Assembly (NCBI GenBank): GCA_964196565.1
Contig: CAXMUH010000093.1
Coordinates: 1 to 41,301 of the forward strand
DNA from: 2-12-FULL-42-15 sp964196565
Lineage (GTDB): Bacteria > Pseudomonadota > Gammaproteobacteria > Coxiellales > Coxiellaceae
DNA: 41,301 nucleotides
Reading direction: 5' to 3'
The notes under the pieces are model-generated. The model had not been told where the DNA came from. It did not search any database and saw only the letters and a program-made list of their open reading frames with translations. Below are positions 8,622-17,125 of the stretch, piece after piece; the first letter of the stretch is position 1; each line of letters begins with the position of its first letter. The position numbers were made by a program, and so were the translations under genes.

Positions 8622-9317
8622 CTAGCGGATCGGCCTCACCTCAAAATCTCGCCCGTTTTTCTCCTCATCAATTTGATTATTTTCTTGGGGGTCAAGATAA
8701 TCAAGTATTATGTTTTTCACATTGCTATCATAATTTGCAGAAGAAAAAAAACCTACTCCTTGGGTAAAAACTTGTCTTGTCGCCTGATTTTCCAATTCAT
8801 TCAGTATGGCGCGGGTTTGTTTATATTCATAAAATGCTTGCCATTTTGGATTGTAATCTAGCGGAATTTTATCATAGATATCTTTGATACTGAGCAAGTG
8901 TTCGTATTTATCTGACATAAAAAATCTAAAGATATCTCGAGGGATGGCTTGATGTTGCGAATATTTTAATAAACAATGCAATGGGGTTTGGCCAAATTCA
9001 TTTTGTAGCTCTAATTGTAGATCAGGACAAGCAAGCAATAGGCGCATAGATTCAAAATCACCATTAATGCAGGCATAGTGGCAAGCTGAGTTATTACAAT
9101 TTGGCTCTCCTTCGCCATCATCATCAACGCAGTTTACATCTGCATTAAAACTTAAAGCTAGTCCAACGAGTCGAGAGTTTTGATGGATGGCGGCGTCGAT
9201 CAAGAGTGTTCTGCCTATGCTATTTTCTTCATTTATATCAGCACCCTTTTTAAGCCCGCGCCTAATTCCTTTAATTGATAACTTGGGATCGTATTGTATT
9301 CTATGTATAGCTTTCAT
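8622..9317 (-). CDS. Ankyrin-repeat protein
   Basis: This 231-residue protein has about three to four ankyrin units between residues 15 and 130. Recognisable pieces are GRTLLIDAAIHQNSRLVGLAL, ACHYACINGDFESMRLLLA and FGQTPLHCLLKYS. The C-terminal 80 residues are charged and have no recognisable fold. There is no signal peptide or membrane segment. GGGGGA sits 6 nt before the ATG. It is transcribed alone, away from the L,D-transpeptidase gene. Ankyrin proteins mediate protein contacts, and in intracellular gammaproteobacteria many are secreted effectors; whether this one is cannot be told from sequence. Confidence 0.8.
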   Translation of the reverse strand: MKAIHRIQYDPKLSIKGIRRGLKKGADINEENSIGRTLLIDAAIHQNSRLVGLALSFNADVNCVDDDGEGEPNCNNSACHYACINGDFESMRLLLACPDLQLELQNEFGQTPLHCLLKYSQHQAIPRDIFRFFMSDKYEHLLSIKDIYDKIPLDYNPKWQAFYEYKQTRAILNELENQATRQVFTQGVGFFSSANYDSNVKNIILDYLDPQENNQIDEEKNGRDFEVRPIR

Positions 9318-9454
9318 ATTGATTCCCCCGCCAATTCATTTTTTATCTGATCTATCAACGATACCAGAATTGAATTTTCAGATTAATCACGATTTATGAA
9401 ACAGAGTGTTTCTTAAGAACATTCACCGGGCACAGCCGCCTCAAATCATAATAG

Positions 9455-9482
9455 TTGAACTGGTAAAATCTTGTACTATAGT
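9455..9482 (+). promoter_or_regulatory. Putative sigma70 promoter for the L,D-transpeptidase gene
   Basis: TTGAAC (9455-9460), a 16-nt spacer and TATAGT (9477-9482) form a reasonable promoter on the plus strand, giving a leader of about 125 nt. The rest of the 297-bp gap between the divergent ankyrin and transpeptidase genes shows nothing else that I can name. Confidence 0.4.
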
Positions 9483-9614
9483 TAGCACTATGAGATGAAC
9501 ATATTGAAATAACTCCTAAATCTATACATTAAATAATAAGGAAATCGATTTAGGAAATACTGCAGTGAATGGAATGGAAGCCTTCTCATTGCACGAGAGA
9601 GAGGGGCAAATACG

Positions 9615-10196
9615 ATGAAAGTCTTATTTCCACTGTTAATCAGTGCGGGTATACTGTGTTTCTCCGCTGCAAAGGCAGAGCAAACACCACAAAATCACTG
9701 TAATAATGATCAAAAGTGCTTTTACCTCGATCGAGTGGCGTTGCTACCGCAAGGTAAATTAAGTGAATATCCTAATTATGCGAGCTTAGGAAGTCGCTTT
9801 AACACCGGTGGCGAACGCGCTTTTGTTTTTGATCCACGCAATAAACGCTGGGGCGCCTACGATAAAGACGGTTACTTGGTGGCTAACGGCATAGCCAATG
9901 GAGGAGCTGACCATTGTGCTGACCTTGGTAGATCATGCCATACCCCTCGTGGCGTATTTCGGGTTGGTCGCAAAGGTACAAGCGCTTGTGTATCAAACAA
10001 GTTCCCAAAGGGTATTGGCGGAGCTCCAATGCCGTACTGTATGTTTTTCCGTGGCGGTTATGCTATCCATGGTTCGCCTTATATTTCTAATAGAAATGGT
10101 AGTCACGGCTGCGTACGTGTTCACACAGCGGCAGCTGCATGGCTACATAAACATTTTATGCGATCCGGTACTAAAGTCATTGTCTTACCTTACTAA
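9615..10196 (+). CDS. Secreted L,D-transpeptidase (YkuD family)
   Basis: The 193-residue protein starts with a typical signal peptide (residues 1-22, cleavage after AKA). The YkuD catalytic motif is complete: His152 in YAIHGSPY, then SHGCVRV with His164 and the nucleophile Cys166. Such enzymes act in the periplasm, forming 3-3 cross-links in peptidoglycan or attaching proteins to it. There is no LysM or other binding domain; four extra cysteines occur between residues 29 and 108 and could form disulfides. A strong GAGAGGGG ribosome site lies 8 nt before the ATG. It is a single-gene unit followed by a hairpin at 10207-10248. Confidence 0.88.
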   Translation: MKVLFPLLISAGILCFSAAKAEQTPQNHCNNDQKCFYLDRVALLPQGKLSEYPNYASLGSRFNTGGERAFVFDPRNKRWGAYDKDGYLVANGIANGGADHCADLGRSCHTPRGVFRVGRKGTSACVSNKFPKGIGGAPMPYCMFFRGGYAIHGSPYISNRNGSHGCVRVHTAAAAWLHKHFMRSGTKVIVLPY

Positions 10197-10206
10197 AGCT
10201 ACCCTT

Positions 10207-10248
10207 GAGCCTTCAGTCACTTATTTTTTATTAAGTGGCTGGGGGCTC
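10207..10248 (+). terminator. Hairpin downstream of the L,D-transpeptidase gene
   Basis: Arms 10207-10223 and 10232-10248 form a 17-bp stem with three U-G wobbles and an 8-nt loop. The U-tract after it is poor (atttactta), so termination strength is uncertain. Confidence 0.55.
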
Positions 10249-10433
10249 ATTTACTTATGCAAAAAAAAATGATTTCATTACCACTTACTTCTTAATTATT
10301 TACAACGAATATTAAGTAAATATTAATTACCATCCAAATAGGAATGATTTGCATTATCACTTGAGCTATGTTACTTTTTCCTTGATACAATCCATTGATA
10401 AATTAACTAAAAATTAAAAGGGAACTTTATCGT

Positions 10434-12305
10434 ATGAGTAATAAGACTACATCCAAAGCGTTTGGATACTTGTTAACTTTTGCCGCATCCATTAATGAAG
10501 CCGCGTTTAGTTTCGTTGGAATGATTGCCCTACTGCATGGAACGCCGCTGTCCACTGGAACAATTAATGCGATAGGAATAGGCTCTGGTCTTGCTGCACT
10601 TTCGATTGAAAGTGAAGTATTTTTACAAAACATTAGCCATGGATTAGGTTACGCTTTTACTGCAGAAGGACTCAAACTAAAAACTATCCGAGATTTAATT
10701 CTAACTCAATATAATAGTGACACCGGCACTGAAAAAAATAAATTTCTAATCCAATACGCTGCGATGTATTTAGCCTTACAAAAACGCATAGAGGCTCACT
10801 CACATGATCAAACCATGGAGAGTGAAATTGAGACTCTGCAATCGCAACTCTATTGGATGGATAAAGCGTTACTACTCTATTTTGAAGGCAACCAAGAACC
10901 ACTTATAGGAGACACTTTATCTACATTTGATGCTTTATTTCAAGCTCAACAACAGCAATATTTCGAAACCTATGAGCACAAGCGCAACTTAATGACAGCA
11001 GCTATACTGTTTACCGTTTTATCTTTGCCCGGTTGTTTCTTTGCCTCAGCCTTTGTTGCCAAAAGTTTATTAGTTTATCTCGGCGCCGCAGGTGCTGCTT
11101 GCTGCGGTGGTGTCATTACCATTGCCGCTGTGGCCGTTATTGCCTATCTACTGATGATGTATAACACATTTGCGGAAATGATTTATAACGATCTCCCACA
11201 AAAATACTGGAATCAGTTAAAAGGAGCCTGGTATAAAGAAAACGCAACAACCAAACAAAAATTTCTAACCCGACTTAAAATTATTTTAGTGACTGCTTTA
11301 TTTACCGGTTTAATTGTGTTGTTAGCACTGGCAACGGCTGGAACTTGGGTTAAGTCCGGCATGGCAGGACAAGTTTTTCTGTTTAGCTGCTGCAATACCA
11401 CTGTCGAGCTATTAATTGGCACCAGCGCATTACTCTATACTGCAATCACCGTAATTTTTAATATTAAAAATATAAGCAAAACAATTTCCATGTTATCTGA
11501 AGCCGATACCGACGCATTTTTACAACGCTGCAAAAAAGGCATAAATGAAGCATTTATGACTCCCTACAAACAACTCTTTAAAGATGAATCCGCCACAATT
11601 AATCGATGCTCCCTGCTATTGCCATTAGCTGTCATCGCCTATGGTTTGCAACTGTTAACCTCACTTGTTTCAGGTCTTTGGTTTACAATCACCTTGACCG
11701 CGCACTGCGTAAGTGAGGGCGTCATTACCGATAAAGGTTTTCTTATCGGGCCCATTACGGCCGCAACTGCCAACGGTTTATCTGAATTCGGTACCGATTT
11801 ACCATATATCATTAATGGCCACGGACATACTCAGAATGAACATAAGCCTGAAATTGAGCAAAATCCTGCGCACAGACACGGACACTCACACGGGCATGGG
11901 CATTGTGGGCATGGACATAGAGATGGGCATAAGCATGGGCACGAACATAAACCTAAAACTCAAACTCAAACTCAACCGGCTAAGATTGACCTCAACCCAG
12001 ATGGTCAACACACACACGCAGGAATATTAACAAAATTATTTTTTGTGGGCTTCTTACCAGTTTTATTAATTAATTACTCTTTATGCAGATTATTAACCAA
12101 CACCGATGCCAACGAAGCTTGGAAAACGAATATTAGTGCCTTTTGGTCTGCTCAGCACACTTGCGGTGGAAACCTACCCGCAGTGCCGGAAGTTTCAGGG
12201 CTATGGCAGAAACAACAAGCTAGGCTTGAAAAAATGCAAGGTCAGAAAGAAAAAGCGCCGGATCATGCTTCCGAAGCTGAAGATGGGCTTGTCTACGTCA
12301 CTTAA
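10434..12305 (+). CDS. Large polytopic membrane protein with His-rich loop, unknown family
   Basis: I do not recognise this 623-residue protein. Hydrophobic segments are visible near residues 12-36, 186-200, 205-246 (with CC at 223), 281-304, 328-344, 394-420, 436-448 and 531-550. Between the last two lies a strikingly His/Gly-rich stretch, residues about 462-505 (repeats of HGH, for example HGHSHGHGH), followed by a TQTQTQ run. His-rich loops of this kind bind Zn, Ni or Co in cation transporters, but no transporter signature such as the CDF HxxxD pairs was seen. AAGGGA lies 10 nt before the ATG. Single gene, convergent with dnaQ. Metal handling is inference from composition. Confidence 0.7.
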   Translation: MSNKTTSKAFGYLLTFAASINEAAFSFVGMIALLHGTPLSTGTINAIGIGSGLAALSIESEVFLQNISHGLGYAFTAEGLKLKTIRDLILTQYNSDTGTEKNKFLIQYAAMYLALQKRIEAHSHDQTMESEIETLQSQLYWMDKALLLYFEGNQEPLIGDTLSTFDALFQAQQQQYFETYEHKRNLMTAAILFTVLSLPGCFFASAFVAKSLLVYLGAAGAACCGGVITIAAVAVIAYLLMMYNTFAEMIYNDLPQKYWNQLKGAWYKENATTKQKFLTRLKIILVTALFTGLIVLLALATAGTWVKSGMAGQVFLFSCCNTTVELLIGTSALLYTAITVIFNIKNISKTISMLSEADTDAFLQRCKKGINEAFMTPYKQLFKDESATINRCSLLLPLAVIAYGLQLLTSLVSGLWFTITLTAHCVSEGVITDKGFLIGPITAATANGLSEFGTDLPYIINGHGHTQNEHKPEIEQNPAHRHGHSHGHGHCGHGHRDGHKHGHEHKPKTQTQTQPAKIDLNPDGQHTHAGILTKLFFVGFLPVLLINYSLCRLLTNTDANEAWKTNISAFWSAQHTCGGNLPAVPEVSGLWQKQQARLEKMQGQKEKAPDHASEAEDGLVYVT

Positions 12306-12316
12306 ACTAAATTTTT

Positions 12317-12352
12317 CCTGGATTGCGTCAGCTTGCGCGTTCGCAAAGACGG
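12317..12352. repeat. Partial palindromic element (family B) at the end of dnaQ
   Basis: Reversed, this stretch reads ccgtctttgcgaacgcgcaa... and then gcaatccagg. It matches the left half of the element at 27658-27752. It fills the 47-bp gap between two convergent genes and abuts the dnaQ stop codon. Confidence 0.5.
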
Positions 12353-13072
12353 TTATTCATCAGCACCCGGAAATGCTTCCCATTGGCATTCGCCCTTTTC
12401 TTTTAGCATTTTAATAAATTCATTATGCGCTTTATTCTCTTCATCTGTCGCAGCAATGATAGGCAATTCTTCTCGCTCAGCTTTTACACGTCGGATTGCT
12501 ACTTTAACTTGTTTTGCTTTAACTTCTCCGGCATCTGTCGTAAATAATTGTGTTTGCCCACCGGTCATCAACAAATAAACCTGTGCTAATAATTCAGCAT
12601 CCAGCAACGCGCCATGTAAATCACGGTTGGAATTATCGACATGATATCGACGACATAAAGCATCTAAACTATTTTGCTGTCCCGGATGTTTATGTCTGGC
12701 TAATACCAAAGTATCGATGATGGTGCAGTAGTGGGTTATTAATCTAAATACTGGATTTTCACGCTTAAATTCATGATTTAAAAATCCCACGTCAAACGGT
12801 GCGTTATGAATAATAAGCTCAGCACCGGACAAATAATCCAAAAGCTGCTTGCTGATATCTGCAAAAGCAGGCTTGTCTTTTAAAAACTCATTGCTAATAC
12901 CATGCACGTCTTGCGCTTCGCGCTCAATTTCTCGCTCGGGGTTAATATAAAAATGTAGATTATTCCCGGTTAAGCGGCGGTTCACCATTTCAAGACAACC
13001 CACTTCGATAATCCGATGACCTTCTTTAGGCGAAAGCCCTGTGGTTTCAGTATCCAGTACAATTTGTCGCAT
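12353..13072 (-). CDS. dnaQ: DNA polymerase III epsilon subunit (3'-5' proofreading exonuclease)
   Basis: The 239-residue protein has the DEDDh exonuclease motifs: Asp7 and Glu9 in DTETTGL, Asp94 in HNAPFDVGFLNHE, and His153 with Asp158 in LHGALLDAELL. It removes mismatched bases during replication as part of the polymerase III core. The C-terminal portion after residue about 175 is the less conserved tail that contacts the alpha subunit. AGGGAA precedes the ATG. It lies 9 bp after rnhA on the same strand; in E. coli the two genes are neighbours but divergent, so here they could share a transcript. Confidence 0.95.
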   Translation of the reverse strand: MRQIVLDTETTGLSPKEGHRIIEVGCLEMVNRRLTGNNLHFYINPEREIEREAQDVHGISNEFLKDKPAFADISKQLLDYLSGAELIIHNAPFDVGFLNHEFKRENPVFRLITHYCTIIDTLVLARHKHPGQQNSLDALCRRYHVDNSNRDLHGALLDAELLAQVYLLMTGGQTQLFTTDAGEVKAKQVKVAIRRVKAEREELPIIAATDEENKAHNEFIKMLKEKGECQWEAFPGADE

Positions 13073-13081
13073 GCCTATTCC

Positions 13082-13528
13082 CTAAGTAATCAGTTCGTCG
13101 ATGCCACGATTAGCAAGCTGATCTGCAATTTCATTTTCGCGATGACCGCAGTGACCTCGCACCCAGTGCCAACTCACCGTGTGCTCTATAACCAGTTTAT
13201 CAAGCTCTTGCCATAAATCCGTATTTTTTACTGGTTTTTTCGTACTTGTGCGCCAACCGCGCTTTTTCCAGTTATGAATCCATTCGGTAATACCGCGCTT
13301 TACGTATTCTGAGTCTGTGGTGAGCGCCACGTGAACGCCGTGGCTCATCGCTTTTAAGCCTTCGATCGCTGCGGTTAATTCCATACGATTATTGGTGGTA
13401 TGCGCTTCGCCCCCGAATAAATGTTTTTCTACACCATCAATTCGTATTAATACACCCCACCCCCCTGGACCTGGGTTGCCTCGACAAGCGCCGTCAGTAA
13501 AAATTTCTACTTTTGTTATTTGGTTCAT
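13082..13528 (-). CDS. rnhA: Ribonuclease HI
   Basis: RNase HI degrades RNA in RNA-DNA hybrids. In the 148-residue protein the acidic catalytic set is visible: Asp12 (FTDGACRGNPGPGGWG), Glu50 (NNRMELTA), Asp72 (TTDSEYV) and Asp136 (ENEIADQLA), with the basic handle region around residues 86-100. I place the start at the ATG at 13526-13528, where the protein begins in the normal family position and AGGA lies 10 nt upstream. The gene therefore begins inside the last 35 bp of the yafS-like gene, in another frame. This suggests coupled translation. Confidence 0.94.
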   Translation of the reverse strand: MNQITKVEIFTDGACRGNPGPGGWGVLIRIDGVEKHLFGGEAHTTNNRMELTAAIEGLKAMSHGVHVALTTDSEYVKRGITEWIHNWKKRGWRTSTKKPVKNTDLWQELDKLVIEHTVSWHWVRGHCGHRENEIADQLANRGIDELIT

Positions 13529-14273
13529 TGTTATTGTATCCTGATTTAATTCGTGTCGTTGGCTCAACCATTCCACCATTCATTACCCGATCTTTTTTCC
13601 ATGGACTGGATCGGTTGGCTAATGTGCCTAATACACGCTTCTCAACCAGAAATACATTGACCGCACCTAAGATGGGAAATGCGATTTGCCCGAGCGCTTC
13701 TACAAAAAACGCTAATTGCGATAAAGGTCGCGTAATAAATGGAGCCCGGAAGCATAACGTTTTATCTTTAACTTTGCTATACCCAATCATCGACAACCAA
13801 TGCTGCAATCGACTCGGTGAAAAATACTTGCCATTCCAAGGATAGCCCTGTTTGTCAGAAAAAAGTTTATGCAATCCCCACGAACTCCATGGATTAAAAC
13901 AAAATAACAATAACTTTCCATTGGGGCTTAACGCATCAAATGCCTCTTTTAAAACTACCGTGGGATGCTCACTAAACTCCAACGTATGTATCAATAACAT
14001 TAAATCCACTGAATTGCGCTGCAATGGTAGCTCTTCTAGATTTGTTAATAAATCCACTGATTTTTCACCCACATCATCCAGATGGGATGACATAAAGAAA
14101 TAGTTTTGAACATTGTGCTTGGTAACATTGAATGAACGTGGCAGTCCGCCCAACTGTACAATGGTTGCACCACGCGCGTGAGTGAGCCATCGATTAACCT
14201 GATCTTGTTCAAATTGCAGCAACCACTCACCTGGTGGTGTTTTATACCATTGCTGTAATGCTCGCAAATTCAA
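13494..14273 (-). CDS. SAM-dependent methyltransferase-like protein, YafS type
   Basis: The 259-residue protein has a class I methyltransferase core: a degenerate SAM-binding start (VQLGGLPRSF near residue 40), an acidic loop region PLQRNSVDLMLLIHTLEF (about 97-114) and the strand GKLLLFCFNPWSSWGLHKL. Its position between gloB and rnhA is the same as yafS in E. coli. Substrate unknown. No ATG is available; the likely start is TTG at 14271-14273 with GAGGG 11 nt upstream. The end overlaps the rnhA start by 35 bp. Confidence 0.8.
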   Translation of the reverse strand: MNLRALQQWYKTPPGEWLLQFEQDQVNRWLTHARGATIVQLGGLPRSFNVTKHNVQNYFFMSSHLDDVGEKSVDLLTNLEELPLQRNSVDLMLLIHTLEFSEHPTVVLKEAFDALSPNGKLLLFCFNPWSSWGLHKLFSDKQGYPWNGKYFSPSRLQHWLSMIGYSKVKDKTLCFRAPFITRPLSQLAFFVEALGQIAFPILGAVNVFLVEKRVLGTLANRSSPWKKDRVMNGGMVEPTTRIKSGYNNNEPNNKSRNFY

Positions 14274-14277
14274 ATTA

Positions 14278-14307
14278 TTTACACCCTCACACTTATTGCC
14301 TTATACT
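14278..14307 (+). promoter_or_regulatory. Putative gloB promoter
   Basis: TTTACA (14278-14283), an 18-nt spacer and TATACT (14302-14307) lie in the 66-bp gap between the divergent yafS-like gene and gloB. Confidence 0.45.
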
Positions 14308-14339
14308 GCCACAAGTACATTATTTGGAACTGTTTTAAT

Positions 14340-15113
14340 ATGTCGCATACCATTATCCCAATCCCAGCATTTAAAGATAACTATATCTGGATGATTATAC
14401 ACCGAGATAGTAATCAAGCAGTAGTTGTAGATCCAGGGAATGCTGAAGTTGTGCACAAAGCACTGCAAAAACATCAAGTTAAGCTTAACGCCATCCTTAT
14501 TACCCACCATCATTGGGATCATACTGACGGGATTGCTGATCTTGTAAATAAATACTCAGTGCCAGTATATGGTCCAAAAGAAGACAATGTGGAGCTTTGT
14601 GATCATAAATTAATAAACGGAGATAAGATCTCACTTAAATCAATGGATTTAAATTTTGATATTATCGCGATCCCCGGGCATACGCTGGGTCATATCGCTT
14701 TTTATGGTCAGAACTGGCTATTTTGTGGTGACACCTTGTTTTCAGCCGGTTGTGGTCGCCTGTTTGAAGGGACTGCTCTGCAAATGTTTAATTCACTTGA
14801 AGCTTTAAGTCATTTACCACCCGAGACCCAAGTTTACTGTGGACATGAATATACTTTAAATAATTTAAAATTTGCGCTTACGGTTGAACCAAATAATACG
14901 CACTCACAACAAAAATTACGCGAAGTGCAGCAGTTAAGGTCCAATAACACCCCAACTTTGCCCTCAACCATCGGTTCTGAGCGACTGATTAATCCATTCT
15001 TGCGCTGCCAAACCCCTGAGGTAAAAATCAGCGCTGAGACTAATCGCGGTAAAAAACTACAAAACCCCATCGAAGTTTTTGCTACAATAAGACAGTGGAA
15101 AGATAACTTTTAA
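14340..15113 (+). CDS. gloB: Hydroxyacylglutathione hydrolase (glyoxalase II)
   Basis: The enzyme hydrolyses S-D-lactoylglutathione to lactate and glutathione, completing methylglyoxal detoxification. The metallo-beta-lactamase signature is THHHWDHTDG, with His56, His58, Asp60 and His61 binding the two metals, followed by GHTLGH near residue 113 and CGHEYT near 168. The length of 257 matches the family. A glutathione-binding C-terminal part (residues about 170-257) is present. It stands head-to-head with the yafS-like gene and is followed by mltD, the same neighbourhood as in E. coli. Confidence 0.95.
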   Translation: MSHTIIPIPAFKDNYIWMIIHRDSNQAVVVDPGNAEVVHKALQKHQVKLNAILITHHHWDHTDGIADLVNKYSVPVYGPKEDNVELCDHKLINGDKISLKSMDLNFDIIAIPGHTLGHIAFYGQNWLFCGDTLFSAGCGRLFEGTALQMFNSLEALSHLPPETQVYCGHEYTLNNLKFALTVEPNNTHSQQKLREVQQLRSNNTPTLPSTIGSERLINPFLRCQTPEVKISAETNRGKKLQNPIEVFATIRQWKDNF

Positions 15114-15223
15114 TGTTCAGTTTCACCTGGGTTTAATTTTTGCAGATTGTCATCCTTGAGTTATGACTTTTAATCGGTAAAAATCTCTTGATAAGATAAA
15201 AAGGAGTCTTTAACATACAGCCC

Positions 15224-16339
15224 ATGGTTAATAAACTGATAATAAAATTACCAGCTTACCTGATACTTATAATAATAGCCTTTTCGGTTCTTTTTATTAC
15301 AAATACGTACGCGAATAAATCACACAAGCGGCATACTTCTTTCAAATATCAGGCCAGCGTATGGAAAAAAGTTGCGCGCCATATGAATTTAAAATCTTAC
15401 GCCCACAATGAGTACGTGCATGAACAAATTCGCAGGTATTTATCACATACTTCATCACTTTATAAACTCACCAAAAATGCAACTCCATATATTTCATACG
15501 TCATGGCTGAATTAAAAAAACGTGGCATGCCGCTCGAACTTGCGCTACTGCCTATGATTGAAAGTAATTACAACCCCAAGCTGGTCTCAAATAAAGGTGC
15601 CGCCGGGTTGTGGCAAATGATGCCAAGCACAGCGCTTGACTTAGGCATTCGAATTAACTGGTGGTACGATGGACGCCTTGATATTGTGGCATCAACCCAC
15701 GCTGCATTAGACTATTTACAATACTTGCATGATTATTTCAAAAGCTGGCCGCTGACCTTTGCCGCCTATAACTCAGGCATAGGTACTGTACAAAAAGCTA
15801 TACGCTACAATAGAATCAGAGGCCTGAACACAGATTATCGATCCTTACCATTACCTCAACAAACTAAAGAGTATGTTCCCAAAATTGTAGCCATTGCCAC
15901 GATTTTATCTAACCCCAAAATTTATCGCTTACCCATTCATGCGGTTAGTAACAAACGGGTGTTCACCAGCATAAAATTACATTACCCCATTTCAATACGA
16001 AAAGTTGCCAGATTATCCAGATGCAGGGTGTCAACCATTCGCAAATTGAATCCCGGCTTTAAAAGAGCAAAACCTGCGCCTAATAGAACCTATAATGTTT
16101 TAGTTCCAGTCAGTCGTGTCAGCAGATTTAAAGCCAAGTGGGCACAGTATGTCTTAAAAGTAAAAGCGAATGCCATTAAGAATGCTGTCTATACAGTTAA
16201 ATTAGGTGACTCATTAAGTACAATTGCACTTCAACTGCATGTCACCTTATTAGCGCTGCGCGCAACCAACCACCTCACGTCTAACTTAATAAAAGCAGGG
16301 CAATCTCTTTATATTCCGCCTTCTCACCGAAAGGCATAA
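15224..16339 (+). CDS. mltD: Membrane-bound lytic murein transglycosylase D type
   Basis: A signal or anchor segment covers residues about 10-30. The SLT catalytic domain follows, with the Glu of LLPMIESNYNP as acid, then GAAGLWQMMPSTALDLG and TFAAYNSGIGTV. One LysM peptidoglycan-binding domain is at the C-terminus (residues about 324-368, YTVKLGDSLSTIA...LYIP). The enzyme cleaves murein glycan strands in the periplasm. E. coli MltD has two LysM units and about 450 residues, so this is a shorter version. The only nearby Shine-Dalgarno, AAGGAG at 15201-15206, is 17 nt from the ATG, unusually far, and no better start exists in frame. Confidence 0.9.
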   Translation: MVNKLIIKLPAYLILIIIAFSVLFITNTYANKSHKRHTSFKYQASVWKKVARHMNLKSYAHNEYVHEQIRRYLSHTSSLYKLTKNATPYISYVMAELKKRGMPLELALLPMIESNYNPKLVSNKGAAGLWQMMPSTALDLGIRINWWYDGRLDIVASTHAALDYLQYLHDYFKSWPLTFAAYNSGIGTVQKAIRYNRIRGLNTDYRSLPLPQQTKEYVPKIVAIATILSNPKIYRLPIHAVSNKRVFTSIKLHYPISIRKVARLSRCRVSTIRKLNPGFKRAKPAPNRTYNVLVPVSRVSRFKAKWAQYVLKVKANAIKNAVYTVKLGDSLSTIALQLHVTLLALRATNHLTSNLIKAGQSLYIPPSHRKA

Positions 16340-16455
16340 GCTACCGTACTATTAGGTTTGCATCAATTGTTGAAATCGTTAATTGCAGTATATGCAAGAT
16401 ACTAACTAAGGTTTTTATGCCACAATGGATGATGCTTAATTAAGTAGGTATCATT

Positions 16456-17064
16456 ATGAGAAAATTAATTCTGTTTATTATTCTAATGAATATATTCATT
16501 ATTGCCAGATCAGAAATAAATGGCTCACTACAACAAGGGCATTATTATTCCCCGAATAAACAATTTAGCGTTGTCATTCCAGAAAAAGGAATGAAAATCC
16601 GCGATATAAATCGAATCCTGAATGTTAAACCGTATGCTGTTGATTTTATACAAAATGTAAAATATCCAATGATGGGGCGCAACTACTCTTTGGAGTGGCG
16701 TATCATTCATCCGACAATGAGTGATAATGAGTTTAAGCATTATCCGAATCGTCGTGAATTGCCAAAGGTGATGCGTGCAGCAATCAATGAAAGTTTTTCC
16801 CCACGATTTGCAACAATGCATTGTCATAAGCTAAGCGTTTTGTCACATCCAGCTTATCAATGTTATGCAAATTTTACGATTTTTCTAGGGCAATCTCCAA
16901 TGTTAATGGTTACTACCATCATAAATTATAAGAATGCACTTGCTATAGCATCATTAACAATGCCAAATGCTAAACAAACAGCTGCAAACAAATTTATACC
17001 TTGGCGGCAATATAATCATTTCTTAAATTCAATTAGAGCATTATCGACAAAGTATCACTCCTGA
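16456..17064 (+). CDS. Secreted hypothetical protein
   Basis: I do not recognise this 202-residue protein. Residues 1-19 form a short hydrophobic signal sequence (MRKLILFIILMNIFIIARS). The rest is soluble, basic and rich in aromatic residues, with two cysteines (CHKL and YQCYANF) about 13 residues apart that could pair. A TAGGT ribosome site lies 6 nt upstream. It sits between mltD and uspA on the same strand, 116 bp after mltD and 61 bp before uspA. It is probably periplasmic or exported. Confidence 0.6.
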   Translation: MRKLILFIILMNIFIIARSEINGSLQQGHYYSPNKQFSVVIPEKGMKIRDINRILNVKPYAVDFIQNVKYPMMGRNYSLEWRIIHPTMSDNEFKHYPNRRELPKVMRAAINESFSPRFATMHCHKLSVLSHPAYQCYANFTIFLGQSPMLMVTTIINYKNALAIASLTMPNAKQTAANKFIPWRQYNHFLNSIRALSTKYHS

Positions 17065-17086
17065 AATATGCAATTTTAATAATTCA

Positions 17087-17095
17087 TGGTAGAAT
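17087..17095 (+). promoter_or_regulatory. Putative extended -10 for uspA
   Basis: TGGTAGAAT matches the TGn-TATAAT extended -10 pattern, 31 nt before the uspA ATG. No convincing -35 accompanies it. Confidence 0.3.
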
Positions 17096-17125
17096 CGACA
17101 CGTTTAATTTACATGGAGTGTTGTC

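Noticed and set aside
12106..12414. Open frame overlapping the ends of the His-rich membrane protein gene and dnaQ
   Set aside because: It runs out of frame through the 3' end of one gene and into the opposite strand of dnaQ, with no start signal.
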